From the NCBI RefSeq assembly GCF_019599505.1, contig NZ_RKLT01000029.1, positions 1 to 33,191 of the forward strand: a stretch of DNA of 33,191 nt. The letters run 5' to 3'. A program made the position numbers and the translations under genes. Positions 1-8,230 of this stretch are shown here, piece after piece; position 1 is the first letter of the stretch, and each line of letters begins with the position of its first letter. The DNA comes from Haloarcula nitratireducens. GTDB lineage: Archaea > Halobacteriota > Halobacteria > Halobacteriales > Haloarculaceae. The notes beneath the pieces are model-generated. The model was not told where the DNA came from. It searched no databases and was given only the letters and a program-made list of their open reading frames with translations.

Positions 1-2
1 TG

Positions 3-509
3 ACGCCCCTCGAAGATGGACAGATTGTGATGGTCGGTCAGCTCGACATCAAGGGTATTCACACGCCGGGCCACAGCGAAGGGAGCGTCTCGTTCGACAT
101 TGACGGCACAGCGCTGATCACGGGCGACACACTCTTCCACGAGAGTGTGGGACGAGTCGAACTCGGTGTCGAAGCGGGAATCGAAGACTCCGACGTCGAA
201 GGGAACGCTGCGACGCTCTACGACAGCCTCCAGCGGCTGCTGGATCGTCCGGACGACACATTGGTCCTGCCAGCCCACGACCCCGGGTCGCCCGAACCGC
301 CAGTAACTGCGACGCTCGCCGAAGTCAGAGAACAGAACGAGGATCTCGGGCGCGACCGCGAGGAATTCGTCCAAGAACTCGCGTCGGATATCCCAGATCA
401 CCCACCGAACTTCCAGCGCGTCAAGCGGACGAACGTCGGGCAGGAATCGGTTCCTGCCGACGAGTTGGCGGAGCTGGAACTGGGTCCAAACAACTGCGCA
501 GCGGAGTAA
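3..509 (+). CDS. MBL-fold metallo-hydrolase, ETHE1/glyoxalase II-like (C-terminal part; 5' end outside window)
   Basis: The reading frame is open from the left edge, so the gene starts upstream; the first in-frame ATG (27) lies inside the domain. What is visible is the second half of a metallo-beta-lactamase fold: a metal-binding His in HTPGHSEGS, the bridging Asp in TGDTLF, and the last His in LPAHDPGS. The GDTLF...GRVEL segment is the pattern seen in ETHE1-type persulfide dioxygenases and related haloarchaeal hydrolases, so oxidation or hydrolysis of a sulfur or thioester substrate in the cytosol is likely. The HxHxDH motif must lie upstream and cannot be checked. It ends three bases before the MFS gene, which suggests one transcript. 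Family confidence is high; substrate is uncertain. Confidence 0.85.
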   Translation, partial: TPLEDGQIVMVGQLDIKGIHTPGHSEGSVSFDIDGTALITGDTLFHESVGRVELGVEAGIEDSDVEGNAATLYDSLQRLLDRPDDTLVLPAHDPGSPEPPVTATLAEVREQNEDLGRDREEFVQELASDIPDHPPNFQRVKRTNVGQESVPADELAELELGPNNCAAE

Positions 510-512
510 TCT

Positions 513-1805
513 ATGAGTACGGACACTGAAATCAAACAAGGAATCCGCGAGCACCTCGGGCAGTTCTCACTACACGTCCTGCTGGTGTTCGCGACGGGCC
601 TGACCATCGGGTCCGAGCGCGCCGTCGTCCCGGTACTGGGTCGTGACGTCCTTGGCGTTGAGTCGCTCTTGGTTATCGGGTCGTTCGTCGTCTCCTTCGG
701 CTTCGTCAAGGCGCTGCTCAACCTCTACGCCGGCAAGTGGGGCAGCGAGTACGGTCGCAAACCAGTCCTCATCCTCGGGTGGGCAACCGCCCTCCCACTT
801 CCGGTTATTCTCATCTTCGCGCCGAGCTGGGGCTGGATCACCGTCGGGAACATCCTGCTGGGCATCAATCAAGCGTTGACCTGGAGTATGGCCATCAACG
901 CCAAGATCGACATTGCAGGTCCCGAGCAGCGCGGACTCGCGGTCGGTATTGACGAGGCGTTCGGGTACACGGGCGTCGCCGCCGGTGCCTGGATCACGGG
1001 CGTTATCGCCGCTCGGACAAGTCTCCGACCCGAGCCGTTCTACTTCCTCGCAATCGTGGTCGTGCTGGCCTTCCTCATCTCAATCTTCCTGATCAAGGAG
1101 ACAGTCCAACTCGCGGAGGCCGAAATCGACGACGAAGACCACCACGACGCCGACCTCCCGTTCGTCGAGGTGCTGAAGCGGGCGACCTACGGTGACAAGA
1201 CACTGTTCGCCGCAGCCCAAGCGGGTCACATCGAGAAGTTCGTCGATACGCTATTCTGGCTCGCCGTTCCGCTGTATCTCACGAGCCAGGGGCTCGGGAT
1301 TGCCGCTGTCGGGTTCATCGTCGGCATCCACAGCGCGATGTACTTCTTCCAGATTGCGACCGGTGGACTTGCTGACCGTATAGGTCGCCGGCCGCCCGTC
1401 ATCTGGGGGATGTTCCTCGCAGGTGCCGGCGTCCTCGGAATGGTACTCGTTGAGGGGTATCTCCTGTGGGCCGTGCTCTCCGGTGTATCCGGCCTCGGGA
1501 TGGCACTACTCTACCCGAATCTGATGACCGTTCCCGGTGACGCTGCTCATCCGACGTGGCGCGCGACTGGAATGGGCGTCTACCGGATGTGGCGCGACGC
1601 CGGCTACGGAGTCGGCGCGATACTGGTCGGTCTCTCAATGGAGTTCGTGAACGCCGAGGCCGCATTCTACATGATCGCGGCCCTCATGTTCGTCTCTGGG
1701 ATAATCGTCTATCTGTGGATGGAAGAGACGCACCCCGAATTCGGTACGCACGAACCACCAGCACCAGCAACTCCCACGACTAACCAACCAATCTCCGATG
1801 ACTAA
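513..1805 (+). CDS. MFS transporter
   Basis: A 430-residue membrane protein with about twelve hydrophobic segments in two halves separated by an acidic cytoplasmic loop (around residues 195-225, rich in D, E and H). The cytoplasmic loop 2-3 motif appears as GKWGSEYGRKP near residue 75, and its counterpart in the second half is GLADRIGRRPP near residue 290, both diagnostic of the major facilitator superfamily. The substrate cannot be told from sequence; drug-efflux-like members of this kind are common in haloarchaea. The start ATG follows the stop of the MBL hydrolase by three bases, so the two are probably co-transcribed. It ends in TAA with a short acidic, proline- and threonine-rich tail. 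Confidence 0.9.
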   Translation: MSTDTEIKQGIREHLGQFSLHVLLVFATGLTIGSERAVVPVLGRDVLGVESLLVIGSFVVSFGFVKALLNLYAGKWGSEYGRKPVLILGWATALPLPVILIFAPSWGWITVGNILLGINQALTWSMAINAKIDIAGPEQRGLAVGIDEAFGYTGVAAGAWITGVIAARTSLRPEPFYFLAIVVVLAFLISIFLIKETVQLAEAEIDDEDHHDADLPFVEVLKRATYGDKTLFAAAQAGHIEKFVDTLFWLAVPLYLTSQGLGIAAVGFIVGIHSAMYFFQIATGGLADRIGRRPPVIWGMFLAGAGVLGMVLVEGYLLWAVLSGVSGLGMALLYPNLMTVPGDAAHPTWRATGMGVYRMWRDAGYGVGAILVGLSMEFVNAEAAFYMIAALMFVSGIIVYLWMEETHPEFGTHEPPAPATPTTNQPISDD

Positions 1806-1874
1806 TCTGGAACAATAGGCCATACGTTACTCGGTTAGCCAACTGGTCGATACTCTGCCTCATCGACCACATTT

Positions 1875-2438
1875 CTACTCACTTGACGCCACTCTGTAGA
1901 CCCGCCCACGATTCTTCCCGTTGGCCTCAATCAGATTGTAATGAACGAGCTTTCTGAGGTAGTTCCGTACCATCCGCTCTGAGCGTGGGTTTGATGCTCG
2001 AGTCCTATATTCGTCGTAGAGTTTGGACGGATGGATCTCCTCGTGCTCCGTGATGATGTCGTAGAGGATTTGCTGGTGGCTATTGAGCCTATCGACGTTG
2101 CGCTGACGGATTTCCGATTTCGCTTCCGAAACCGCGTTGCGGATGATGTCATCCGAGACGGATTCCAGCCCCTCGTGAGTAGCGTGGCGGACGGCCACCC
2201 GGAGGGTTTCGATGCCCACACGGGCGTCTCCCGCCGCCGCGTTCGCTATTAACTTCAGTTGGTCGGACGTAACGGCATCCTCGTGAAGACCGAGCCGTAC
2301 GCGGGGCCGTAGAATTCCCACAAGTTCGTCCACCGAATAGCGGTCAAATCTGATTCGTATTGCTGTTTGGAGGCGACTGGTGAGACGGGCGTTCAGCGGT
2401 TCGAAGAGTTCTTTTTCCTGATTCGCGATGAGAACCAT
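1875..2438 (-). pseudogene. Orc1/Cdc6-type replication initiator, 5'-truncated remnant
   Basis: The 187 residues match the second half of an archaeal Orc1/Cdc6 protein. They begin at the sensor 1 strand (MVLIANQEKELF), continue through the lid helices (NARLTSRLQTAIRIRF, VDELVGILRPRV, sensor 2 region GDARVGIETLR), and end in the winged-helix DNA-binding domain (SERMVRNYLRKLVHYNLIE). Full-length relatives are about 350-410 residues, so the Walker A and Walker B half is missing. Reading upstream in frame gives only about seven more residues before a TGA at 2460-2462, so the loss is real and not a start-codon choice. The product could still bind DNA but should not bind or hydrolyse ATP. It suggests past contact with a replicon carrying its own initiator. 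No origin repeats were seen next to it. Confidence 0.8.
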
Positions 2439-2632
2439 CGTCAGATGACCCGTCGGTCGTCATCGTGAATCCACACTGGAGTTCAGGATGCAGCTTTTCA
2501 CCAACTTATCCTATCTACGGATATAGAAAATGACTCCATCAGATCACCGATGTTCGAGGAGCCATCAATCGGCGATCCGTTTTGGCGTCTGTTTTTCTCG
2601 AAAAGGGATCTTCTGTTCAGGCAGGCTCTACG

Positions 2633-2640
2633 GTTTTATG
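2633..2640 (+). promoter_or_regulatory. TATA box of the two-domain usp gene
   Basis: A TTTTATG-type element sits 34-41 bases before the ATG at 2674. With the archaeal TATA-to-start distance of about 26 bases, transcription would begin near 2662 with a leader of only about 12 bases. No Shine-Dalgarno sequence is seen, which fits haloarchaeal short-leader genes. Confidence 0.45.
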
Positions 2641-2673
2641 ACCGGAGGCGACCAATGAAATAGTCGAGAGATC

Positions 2674-3549
2674 ATGTACGATCGGATTTTGATCCCCACT
2701 GACGGGAGCGATGTGGCAGAAGCTGCGGCGGAGGCAGCTATCGCATTCGCAGGCCGATTCGAGGCCGATTTGCACATCATCCACGTCCTCGAAGTCGGAG
2801 AGTTGCCGCCAGGGTTCGAAGACGAGGGTGCTGACGAGTTCGCCTCTCGTGGGAAAGAGGCTGTATCGAGGGTCGCGGAAATGGCAACCAACGCTGATGT
2901 CGATGTGACGACGGCGATACTCGAAAATGGCGCTTCGATTCATCGTGCCATTCTCACGTATGCCAGCGACCATGGCGTGGACTGCATCGTCATGGGGACG
3001 TACGGTCGTACTGGCCTCGACCGATTCGTCTTGGGAAGCGTCGCGGAACAAACGTTACGCGAGGCCCCGGTACCGGTCATGACTGTTCACGAGGACACAG
3101 TTGTCGATCCTGACTTCAGCGCAGTACTGGTGCCAACCGACGGAAGCGCCTGCGCGCAGGCTGCTGCGGACCATGCGATTGAGTTGGCACTGGCGACCGA
3201 CGCCGCACTCCATATCGTCCATGTCGTTGACCTCGGCGTGGTGTGGGACGAGGTCAACGCAGGCGTGGTCCTCGATGCGCTTGAAGAGGCGGGTAAACAA
3301 GCGCTCCAGACGATTATCGACCAAGCCGACGAATCGGGGGTGGCGACGAGCGAAAGCTCGGTGCTGAGCGGAGCACCTCACAGCGCGATCGTCGAGTATG
3401 CCGACGAACGTGACGTTGATTGCGTCGTGATGGGATCTCACGGTCGAACTGGGATAGATCGATACCTCCTAGGAAGTGTCACCGAGCGCGTCGTCCGACT
3501 GACTGATGTACCCGTGCTTGCGCTCAAGGAACCCAATACTACTGACTGA
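2674..3549 (+). CDS. Universal stress protein, tandem UspA domains
   Basis: A 291-residue protein made of two UspA domains (about 1-142 and 147-286). Each starts with the beta1 strand and Asp of the nucleotide pocket (ILIPTDGSD; VLVPTDGSA) and ends with the ATP-binding signature G-x2-G-x9-GS (MGTYGRTGLDRFVLGS; MGSHGRTGIDRYLLGS). Both pockets look intact, so this should be an ATP-binding Usp, a family that acts in the cytosol in energy or redox stress signalling. It is the only fully open tandem usp in the window; relatives at 16953, 24509 and 29972 are interrupted, and only a short 3' fragment remains at 20104. It precedes the Ca2+-type ATPase in the same direction, with a 190-base gap that probably holds a separate promoter. 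Confidence 0.93.
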   Translation: MYDRILIPTDGSDVAEAAAEAAIAFAGRFEADLHIIHVLEVGELPPGFEDEGADEFASRGKEAVSRVAEMATNADVDVTTAILENGASIHRAILTYASDHGVDCIVMGTYGRTGLDRFVLGSVAEQTLREAPVPVMTVHEDTVVDPDFSAVLVPTDGSACAQAAADHAIELALATDAALHIVHVVDLGVVWDEVNAGVVLDALEEAGKQALQTIIDQADESGVATSESSVLSGAPHSAIVEYADERDVDCVVMGSHGRTGIDRYLLGSVTERVVRLTDVPVLALKEPNTTD

Positions 3550-3738
3550 CCACTATGGTACGGGTCATTCGGAGCATACCGACGACAGATCAGCACAGAA
3601 TGAAGAGAGGGAAGACGATTCCTATTGTGTGAAAATTTCGAGACCGCCTTTTGCTCTGGCAGGGGTCGGGACTAGTATGTCTATTGCCACGACGGCGCTC
3701 GATATGTCGATAATCCCGCCCCTGCTGTCCGTTGGCTC

Positions 3739-6498
3739 ATGAGTCCCACGGAGCCTTCTGGTCAGGGAGACGGAGGGAGCACGGATGAGGAGGAGACACG
3801 ATCCGTGGCGTGGCACAACCTGCCTGTCGACGAGATCTTCGACCAGGTAGACACGTCTGAAGAGGGGCTGACCGCCGAGGCAGCGCAGACCCGACTCGAA
3901 GAATACGGGCCAAACGAAATCCACGAAGAGGAGGACATCTCCCCGCTGAAGATCTTTCTCGCACAGTTTCAGGACTTCCTCATCTACATTCTCATTTTTG
4001 CAGCGCTCCTCTCGCTGGGCGTCGGACTGTTCCCGGGATACACCCCTCACTATGTCGATGCCGCATTGATCTTCCTGATTCTCCTTGCCAACGGCATCTT
4101 CGGCTTCGTTCAGGACTACCAGGCCGAGAAATCCCTCGAAGCACTGCGAGAAATGTCCGCTCCCGAGGCGACCGTAGTACGGGATGGCGAGAAGATCACT
4201 GTCGAGTCGACCGAGATCGTTCCGGGGGATGTCGTGTTTCTCGAACAGGGCGACGCGGTTCCCGCGGACGCCAGGCTCATCGAGGCCAACAGTCTCGAGA
4301 CGAACGAATCGGCCCTCACCGGTGAGAGCAGTAACGTCTCGAAAGCTGTGGACGCTGTCGATACAGACACGCCGCTTGCGGAACGAACCGGCATGGTCTA
4401 CATGAACACCTCTGTCGCTAGGGGACGGGGGACTGCCGTCGTGGTTGGGACAGGAATGCATACCGAGGTCGGGAGCATCGCTACACAGATTCAGGAAGCA
4501 GAGGATGAACCAACGCCGTTCCAAGAGGAGGTGAATCACCTGGGGAAACAGATCGGCTACGGCGTCATCGGCCTCATCGCGCTCGTCGCAGTCGTCCAGT
4601 ACTTCCTCACGGCAGCGAACCCGTTAACGGTCCTTCTCGTTGGCGTCACGCTCGCCGTCGCAGCCGTTCCCGAAGGTCTCCCCGCGGTCGTCACATTCAC
4701 GCTGGCGCTGGGCTCGCGGCGGCTCGCCGACCGCAACGCACTCGTCAGGCGGCTGCCAGTTGTCGAGAGCCTGGGCTCGGTCGACGTCATCGTGACCGAT
4801 AAAACCGGGACGCTCACGGAAAACAAGATGACTGTCCGGCGGGTCTACACGTCAGGTGAGACCTACACCGTGACCGGGACGGGGACGAAAACGGAGGGCG
4901 AGTTTCAGTTGGACGGTGAATCGACCGACATGGCCCAGTTAGAGTCCGTTCTGCGGTGTGGCGCGGTCTGCAATAACGCGGAACGTGCTCCCGAGTCCGA
5001 GGAACAGGACTTCTTCGGCGACCCGACAGAGGCAGCTCTCCTTGTCTCCGCGGCGAAGGCGGGGATCGACGTCGAGCACGATCGTATCCGCGAGATTCCA
5101 TTCTCCTCGGAGCGAAAGCGCATGACCGTCCTTGTCGATGACGATCCCGTCACTGCCTATATGAAGGGCGCTCCCGAGGAAGTTCTCGATCACTGCGATC
5201 GCGTCATTGAAGACGGGGAGGTTTCGGAGCTCACCGACGCGAAGCGCGAGGAAATCCTCGAAGCGAATCGAACGTTCGCGGCGGATGCACTGCGCGTTCT
5301 CGGATTCGCCTCCAAGGACGTGGACGATCCGGACGCGAGTGACGACAGCATTGAGAGCGGAATGGTCTTTCTCGGCCTCCAGGGGATGCTTGATCCGGCC
5401 CGCGACGAGGTTCCGGAAGCCGTCGCGGACTGCCGGAACGCCGGGATCAGGGTCGTGATGGTGACGGGGGACAACGTCGAGACGGCGAAGGCGATCGGCG
5501 AGGAAGTCGGATTCGACCCCGAGGGGGCGATGACTGGCCGGGATGTTGAGGATCTCTCGGAGGACGAACTCCGCGAGACAGTCGAGGATGTCGAGGTATT
5601 TGCACGGGTAAATCCGGGACACAAGGTCCGGGTGCTTGAGGCGCTCCAGGCGAACGACCACAACGTCGCGATGACAGGCGACGGCGTCAACGACGCGCCA
5701 GCGCTTCGAAACGCCGACGTGGGCATCTCAATGGGGATTCGCGGTACTGACGTCGCACAGCAAGCCAGCGACATGGTCCTTCAGGACGACAACTTCGCGA
5801 CGATCCGTGACGCCATCGCCGAGGGACGGGGTATCTTCGACAACATCCGCAAATTTGTAAACTATCTGCTCTCGGCGAACGCCGGTGAAGTGCTCGTCGT
5901 CTTTATCGGTGTGCTCATCGGGACGTTCCTGTTCCCGGACCTGTTCGCGGAGCAGTCGGAAGCGCTGATCCTCACGCCGGTCATGCTCCTCTGGATCAAT
6001 CTGGTGACCGACGGACTCCCGGCGCTTGCGCTCGGCGCCGATCCGAAAACAGACGGCATCCTTGACCGTCCGCCACGTGAGTCGGACGAATCAGTCATCA
6101 ACCGGCGAATGATGGCGTCCATCGCGATGATCGGGGGTGTCATGACTGTCACTGGACTCGCGCTGTTCTTCTACGGACTGCTAACGGTCACAGATCTGAT
6201 TCGCGCTCAGACTGTGCTCTTCACGTTCCTCGTGGTTGTCGAAGTCGTTCGGATTCAGGTGATCCGATCGCGCTACGGCCTCTCGCTTCTTTCGAACAGG
6301 TGGTTGATCGGAGCGATTGCAATGACGCTCCTGTTGCAACTGCTCGTCCTCTATACGCCCCTCAACGAGTTCTTCGCTGTGCAACCACCCTCGATCGAGG
6401 AGTGGGTCTGGATCGGCATCGCGTTCATCGGATTTCTCGTGCTTAATCTCGGCATGAGTGAGCTACTCGATCGGGTACTCGCGACATCGAACGGATGA
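3739..6498 (+). CDS. P-type cation ATPase, Ca2+ (P2A) type
   Basis: A 919-residue P2-type ATPase of usual length. Domains in order: N-terminal cation-ATPase domain (about 24-95), actuator domain with TGES at 194-197, phosphorylation motif DKTGTLTEN with Asp354, nucleotide-binding domain with MKGAPE, hinge TGDNVETA and TGDGVNDAP, then the C-terminal membrane bundle. Ion-site residues match SERCA: Glu312 in M4 (AVPEGLPAV), Asn and Glu in M5 (SANAGEV), and Asn, Thr and Asp in M6 (INLVTDGLPALALG). This supports Ca2+ rather than Na+/K+ or Mg2+ transport, with export from the cytosol expected. The M4 and M6 signatures resemble the CtpF group of the mycobacterial dormancy regulon. The substrate is inferred from residues only. 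ATG at 3739 is the first start that keeps the family N-terminus. Confidence 0.92.
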   Translation: MSPTEPSGQGDGGSTDEEETRSVAWHNLPVDEIFDQVDTSEEGLTAEAAQTRLEEYGPNEIHEEEDISPLKIFLAQFQDFLIYILIFAALLSLGVGLFPGYTPHYVDAALIFLILLANGIFGFVQDYQAEKSLEALREMSAPEATVVRDGEKITVESTEIVPGDVVFLEQGDAVPADARLIEANSLETNESALTGESSNVSKAVDAVDTDTPLAERTGMVYMNTSVARGRGTAVVVGTGMHTEVGSIATQIQEAEDEPTPFQEEVNHLGKQIGYGVIGLIALVAVVQYFLTAANPLTVLLVGVTLAVAAVPEGLPAVVTFTLALGSRRLADRNALVRRLPVVESLGSVDVIVTDKTGTLTENKMTVRRVYTSGETYTVTGTGTKTEGEFQLDGESTDMAQLESVLRCGAVCNNAERAPESEEQDFFGDPTEAALLVSAAKAGIDVEHDRIREIPFSSERKRMTVLVDDDPVTAYMKGAPEEVLDHCDRVIEDGEVSELTDAKREEILEANRTFAADALRVLGFASKDVDDPDASDDSIESGMVFLGLQGMLDPARDEVPEAVADCRNAGIRVVMVTGDNVETAKAIGEEVGFDPEGAMTGRDVEDLSEDELRETVEDVEVFARVNPGHKVRVLEALQANDHNVAMTGDGVNDAPALRNADVGISMGIRGTDVAQQASDMVLQDDNFATIRDAIAEGRGIFDNIRKFVNYLLSANAGEVLVVFIGVLIGTFLFPDLFAEQSEALILTPVMLLWINLVTDGLPALALGADPKTDGILDRPPRESDESVINRRMMASIAMIGGVMTVTGLALFFYGLLTVTDLIRAQTVLFTFLVVVEVVRIQVIRSRYGLSLLSNRWLIGAIAMTLLLQLLVLYTPLNEFFAVQPPSIEEWVWIGIAFIGFLVLNLGMSELLDRVLATSNG

Positions 6499-6620
6499 GG
6501 GAACACTAGTAGTACGAACCATTCCCCGTCGCGGGAGCGTTCGACCTGGACTTCGCTGATAGCGTCGTTTCAACTCGTTTTCCACTGTCGGTCCGCATTC
6601 GCAGATTTCTGGTTGTCGTA

Positions 6621-6629
6621 GATATATGA
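6621..6629 (+). promoter_or_regulatory. TATA-like element of the thiolase operon
   Basis: GATATATGA lies about 60 bases before the thiolase ATG at 6688, in the 189-base gap after the ATPase gene. It would place the transcript start near 6652 with a leader of about 36 bases that contains AGGAG at 6669-6673, rather far (14 bases) from the ATG. Position and sequence only. Confidence 0.35.
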
Positions 6630-6687
6630 TTCCTGCTTCTTGAGAACTAGCGGGACACCCTAGTCATCAGGAGACGAGTAACCACAT

Positions 6688-7845
6688 ATGGCACCGCAAA
6701 TCGTCAGTGCAGCGAGTACGAAATACGACAAACACCCGGAGTCCTCGTCACGGGAACTGTTTAGCGAGGCGGCCGTTCAAGCGTTTGAGGAAACCAGTAT
6801 TTCGCCGGGCGATCTTGACGCCGTCTACGTCGGGAACTTCATGGGCGACCTCATTGAGGATCAGGGACACATGGGAGCGCTCCTTGCAGATCACGTTGGA
6901 GCCCGTGAGGCAGCCTCGATCCGGATTGAGAGCGCCTGTGCCTCTGGCGGCGCGACTCTCCGACAGGCGGTACAGGCGATCGAGTCGGGAGCGGCGGATG
7001 TGGTGCTCGCGGGCGGGGTCGAACAGATGTCCGTCGCGGACATCGAACACGTCACCGACGCCCTCGCCAACGCGGCCGACGACGTCTACGAGAACGAGCA
7101 GGGGTTGACTTTCCCCGGCATCTACGCGCTCATGGCCCGGCGGTATATGCACGAGTTCGACGCGACGAACGAGGACCTGGCCGCCGTGTCGGTCAAAAAC
7201 CACAACAACGCCGTCGACAATCCCCTCGCGCAGTTCCAGAAAGAACTGTCCGTCAACGACGTACTGGAGTCGAAACCGATTGCGACGCCGCTCGTCCTGC
7301 ACGACGCCTGTCCGGTCTCCGACGGCGCCAGCGTGGTCGTGCTCGTCAGCGACGAGTTCGCCGTGGATCATGATCTCGACGTGTCGGCCAGGATTCTGGG
7401 GACGGGGCAGTCGAGCGACGCCGTCGCACTTCAGGATCGTGCAGCCATCACTCGAACGCCGGCGGCCGAACGCGCGGCCGACGCCGCCTACGCCGACGCC
7501 GACATCACTCCCGAAGACGTTGACGTGGTGGAAGTCCACGACTGCTTCACCATTGCGGAGATCCTGGCACTGGAGGCGCTCGGGTTCTACGAGCAGGGCG
7601 AGGGAACACGCGGCGCAGTCGAGGGTGAGACGGCGATCGACGGGCAGCTCCCCGTCAACACGTCGGGCGGCCTCCTCGGGAAGGGCCACCCGGTCGGGGT
7701 GACCGGGATCGGTCAGGTTGTCGAACTGACGAAACAGCTTGAGGGAGAGCACCCGAACCAGGTTGACAGCGCGGAGGTCGCGCTCGCACACAACGTCGGG
7801 GGGAGCGGCGCGAGCACGACGGTGACGATTCTCGGAGGTGCCTGA
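6688..7845 (+). CDS. Thiolase-family acyl-CoA acyltransferase (SCP-x/archaeal type)
   Basis: A 385-residue thiolase-fold protein of normal length. The nucleophile is Cys84 in ESACASGG; the active-site partners are His284 in VHDCF and His334 in GKGHPVG; the C-terminal glycine-rich strand AHNVGGSGAS is present. The HDCF form in place of a bacterial NEAF motif marks the archaeal/SCP-x branch. It should join two acetyl-CoA into acetoacetyl-CoA or cleave 3-ketoacyl-CoA. The DUF35 protein begins two bases after its stop; thiolase-DUF35 pairs are a known archaeal complex in which the zinc-ribbon/OB partner helps handle CoA. No HMG-CoA synthase is next to it, so a mevalonate role is not implied; a fermentation or PHA role fits the neighbours better. 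Confidence 0.9.
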   Translation: MAPQIVSAASTKYDKHPESSSRELFSEAAVQAFEETSISPGDLDAVYVGNFMGDLIEDQGHMGALLADHVGAREAASIRIESACASGGATLRQAVQAIESGAADVVLAGGVEQMSVADIEHVTDALANAADDVYENEQGLTFPGIYALMARRYMHEFDATNEDLAAVSVKNHNNAVDNPLAQFQKELSVNDVLESKPIATPLVLHDACPVSDGASVVVLVSDEFAVDHDLDVSARILGTGQSSDAVALQDRAAITRTPAAERAADAAYADADITPEDVDVVEVHDCFTIAEILALEALGFYEQGEGTRGAVEGETAIDGQLPVNTSGGLLGKGHPVGVTGIGQVVELTKQLEGEHPNQVDSAEVALAHNVGGSGASTTVTILGGA

Positions 7846-7847
7846 GT

Positions 7848-8225
7848 ATGCCCGCTTGGTTCGACGATTTCACGGACGCCATCGCAGCGGGCGAGCATCA
7901 ATGTCTCGTCTGCGAGGCCTGCGGGGACGCGACGCTGCCACCCCGGAAATTCTGTCCCGCGTGCGGGTCGACTGCCCTGACTGAGAAGCCGCTTCCGGAC
8001 CGAGGGGAAATCCTGTCGTACACTGAAATCTCTGTCACGATTCCAAAATTCCACGGCGAGACGCCCTATACCGTTGTCCTCGTCGAACTGGAAGACGTGG
8101 ATCTCACTGGCCAACTCCGGGAGGCGACGGCCGAAGACATCGCTCTGGGTGACGAGGTAATCCTCAACACGGAACCACATGACGACGACGTATCACTCAT
8201 CACGTTCCGTCCAGCGGAGGTGTAA
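7848..8225 (+). CDS. DUF35 zinc-ribbon/OB-fold protein, thiolase partner
   Basis: A 125-residue protein with a rubredoxin-like zinc ribbon at the N-terminus (Cys22, Cys25, Cys36, Cys39 in VCEAC and FCPAC) followed by an OB-fold (about 48-125), the DUF35 architecture. In archaea such proteins bridge thiolase and HMG-CoA synthase or bind acyl-CoA; a similar scaffold role for the adjacent thiolase is likely. A strong Shine-Dalgarno GGAGGTG at 7834-7840, inside the end of the thiolase gene, stands seven bases before this ATG and fixes the start. The gene sits in an operon with thiolase and the acyl-CoA synthetase. Confidence 0.88.
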   Translation: MPAWFDDFTDAIAAGEHQCLVCEACGDATLPPRKFCPACGSTALTEKPLPDRGEILSYTEISVTIPKFHGETPYTVVLVELEDVDLTGQLREATAEDIALGDEVILNTEPHDDDVSLITFRPAEV

Positions 8226-8230
8226 GCCCA

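Noticed and set aside
3622..4539. Long open frame (305 codons) on the minus strand across the start of the ATPase gene.
   Set aside because: Overlaps a clear P-type ATPase domain and shows no family features.
6748..7791. Long open frame (347 codons) on the minus strand inside the thiolase gene.
   Set aside because: The thiolase on the plus strand has all catalytic motifs; the reverse frame is a GC-driven shadow.
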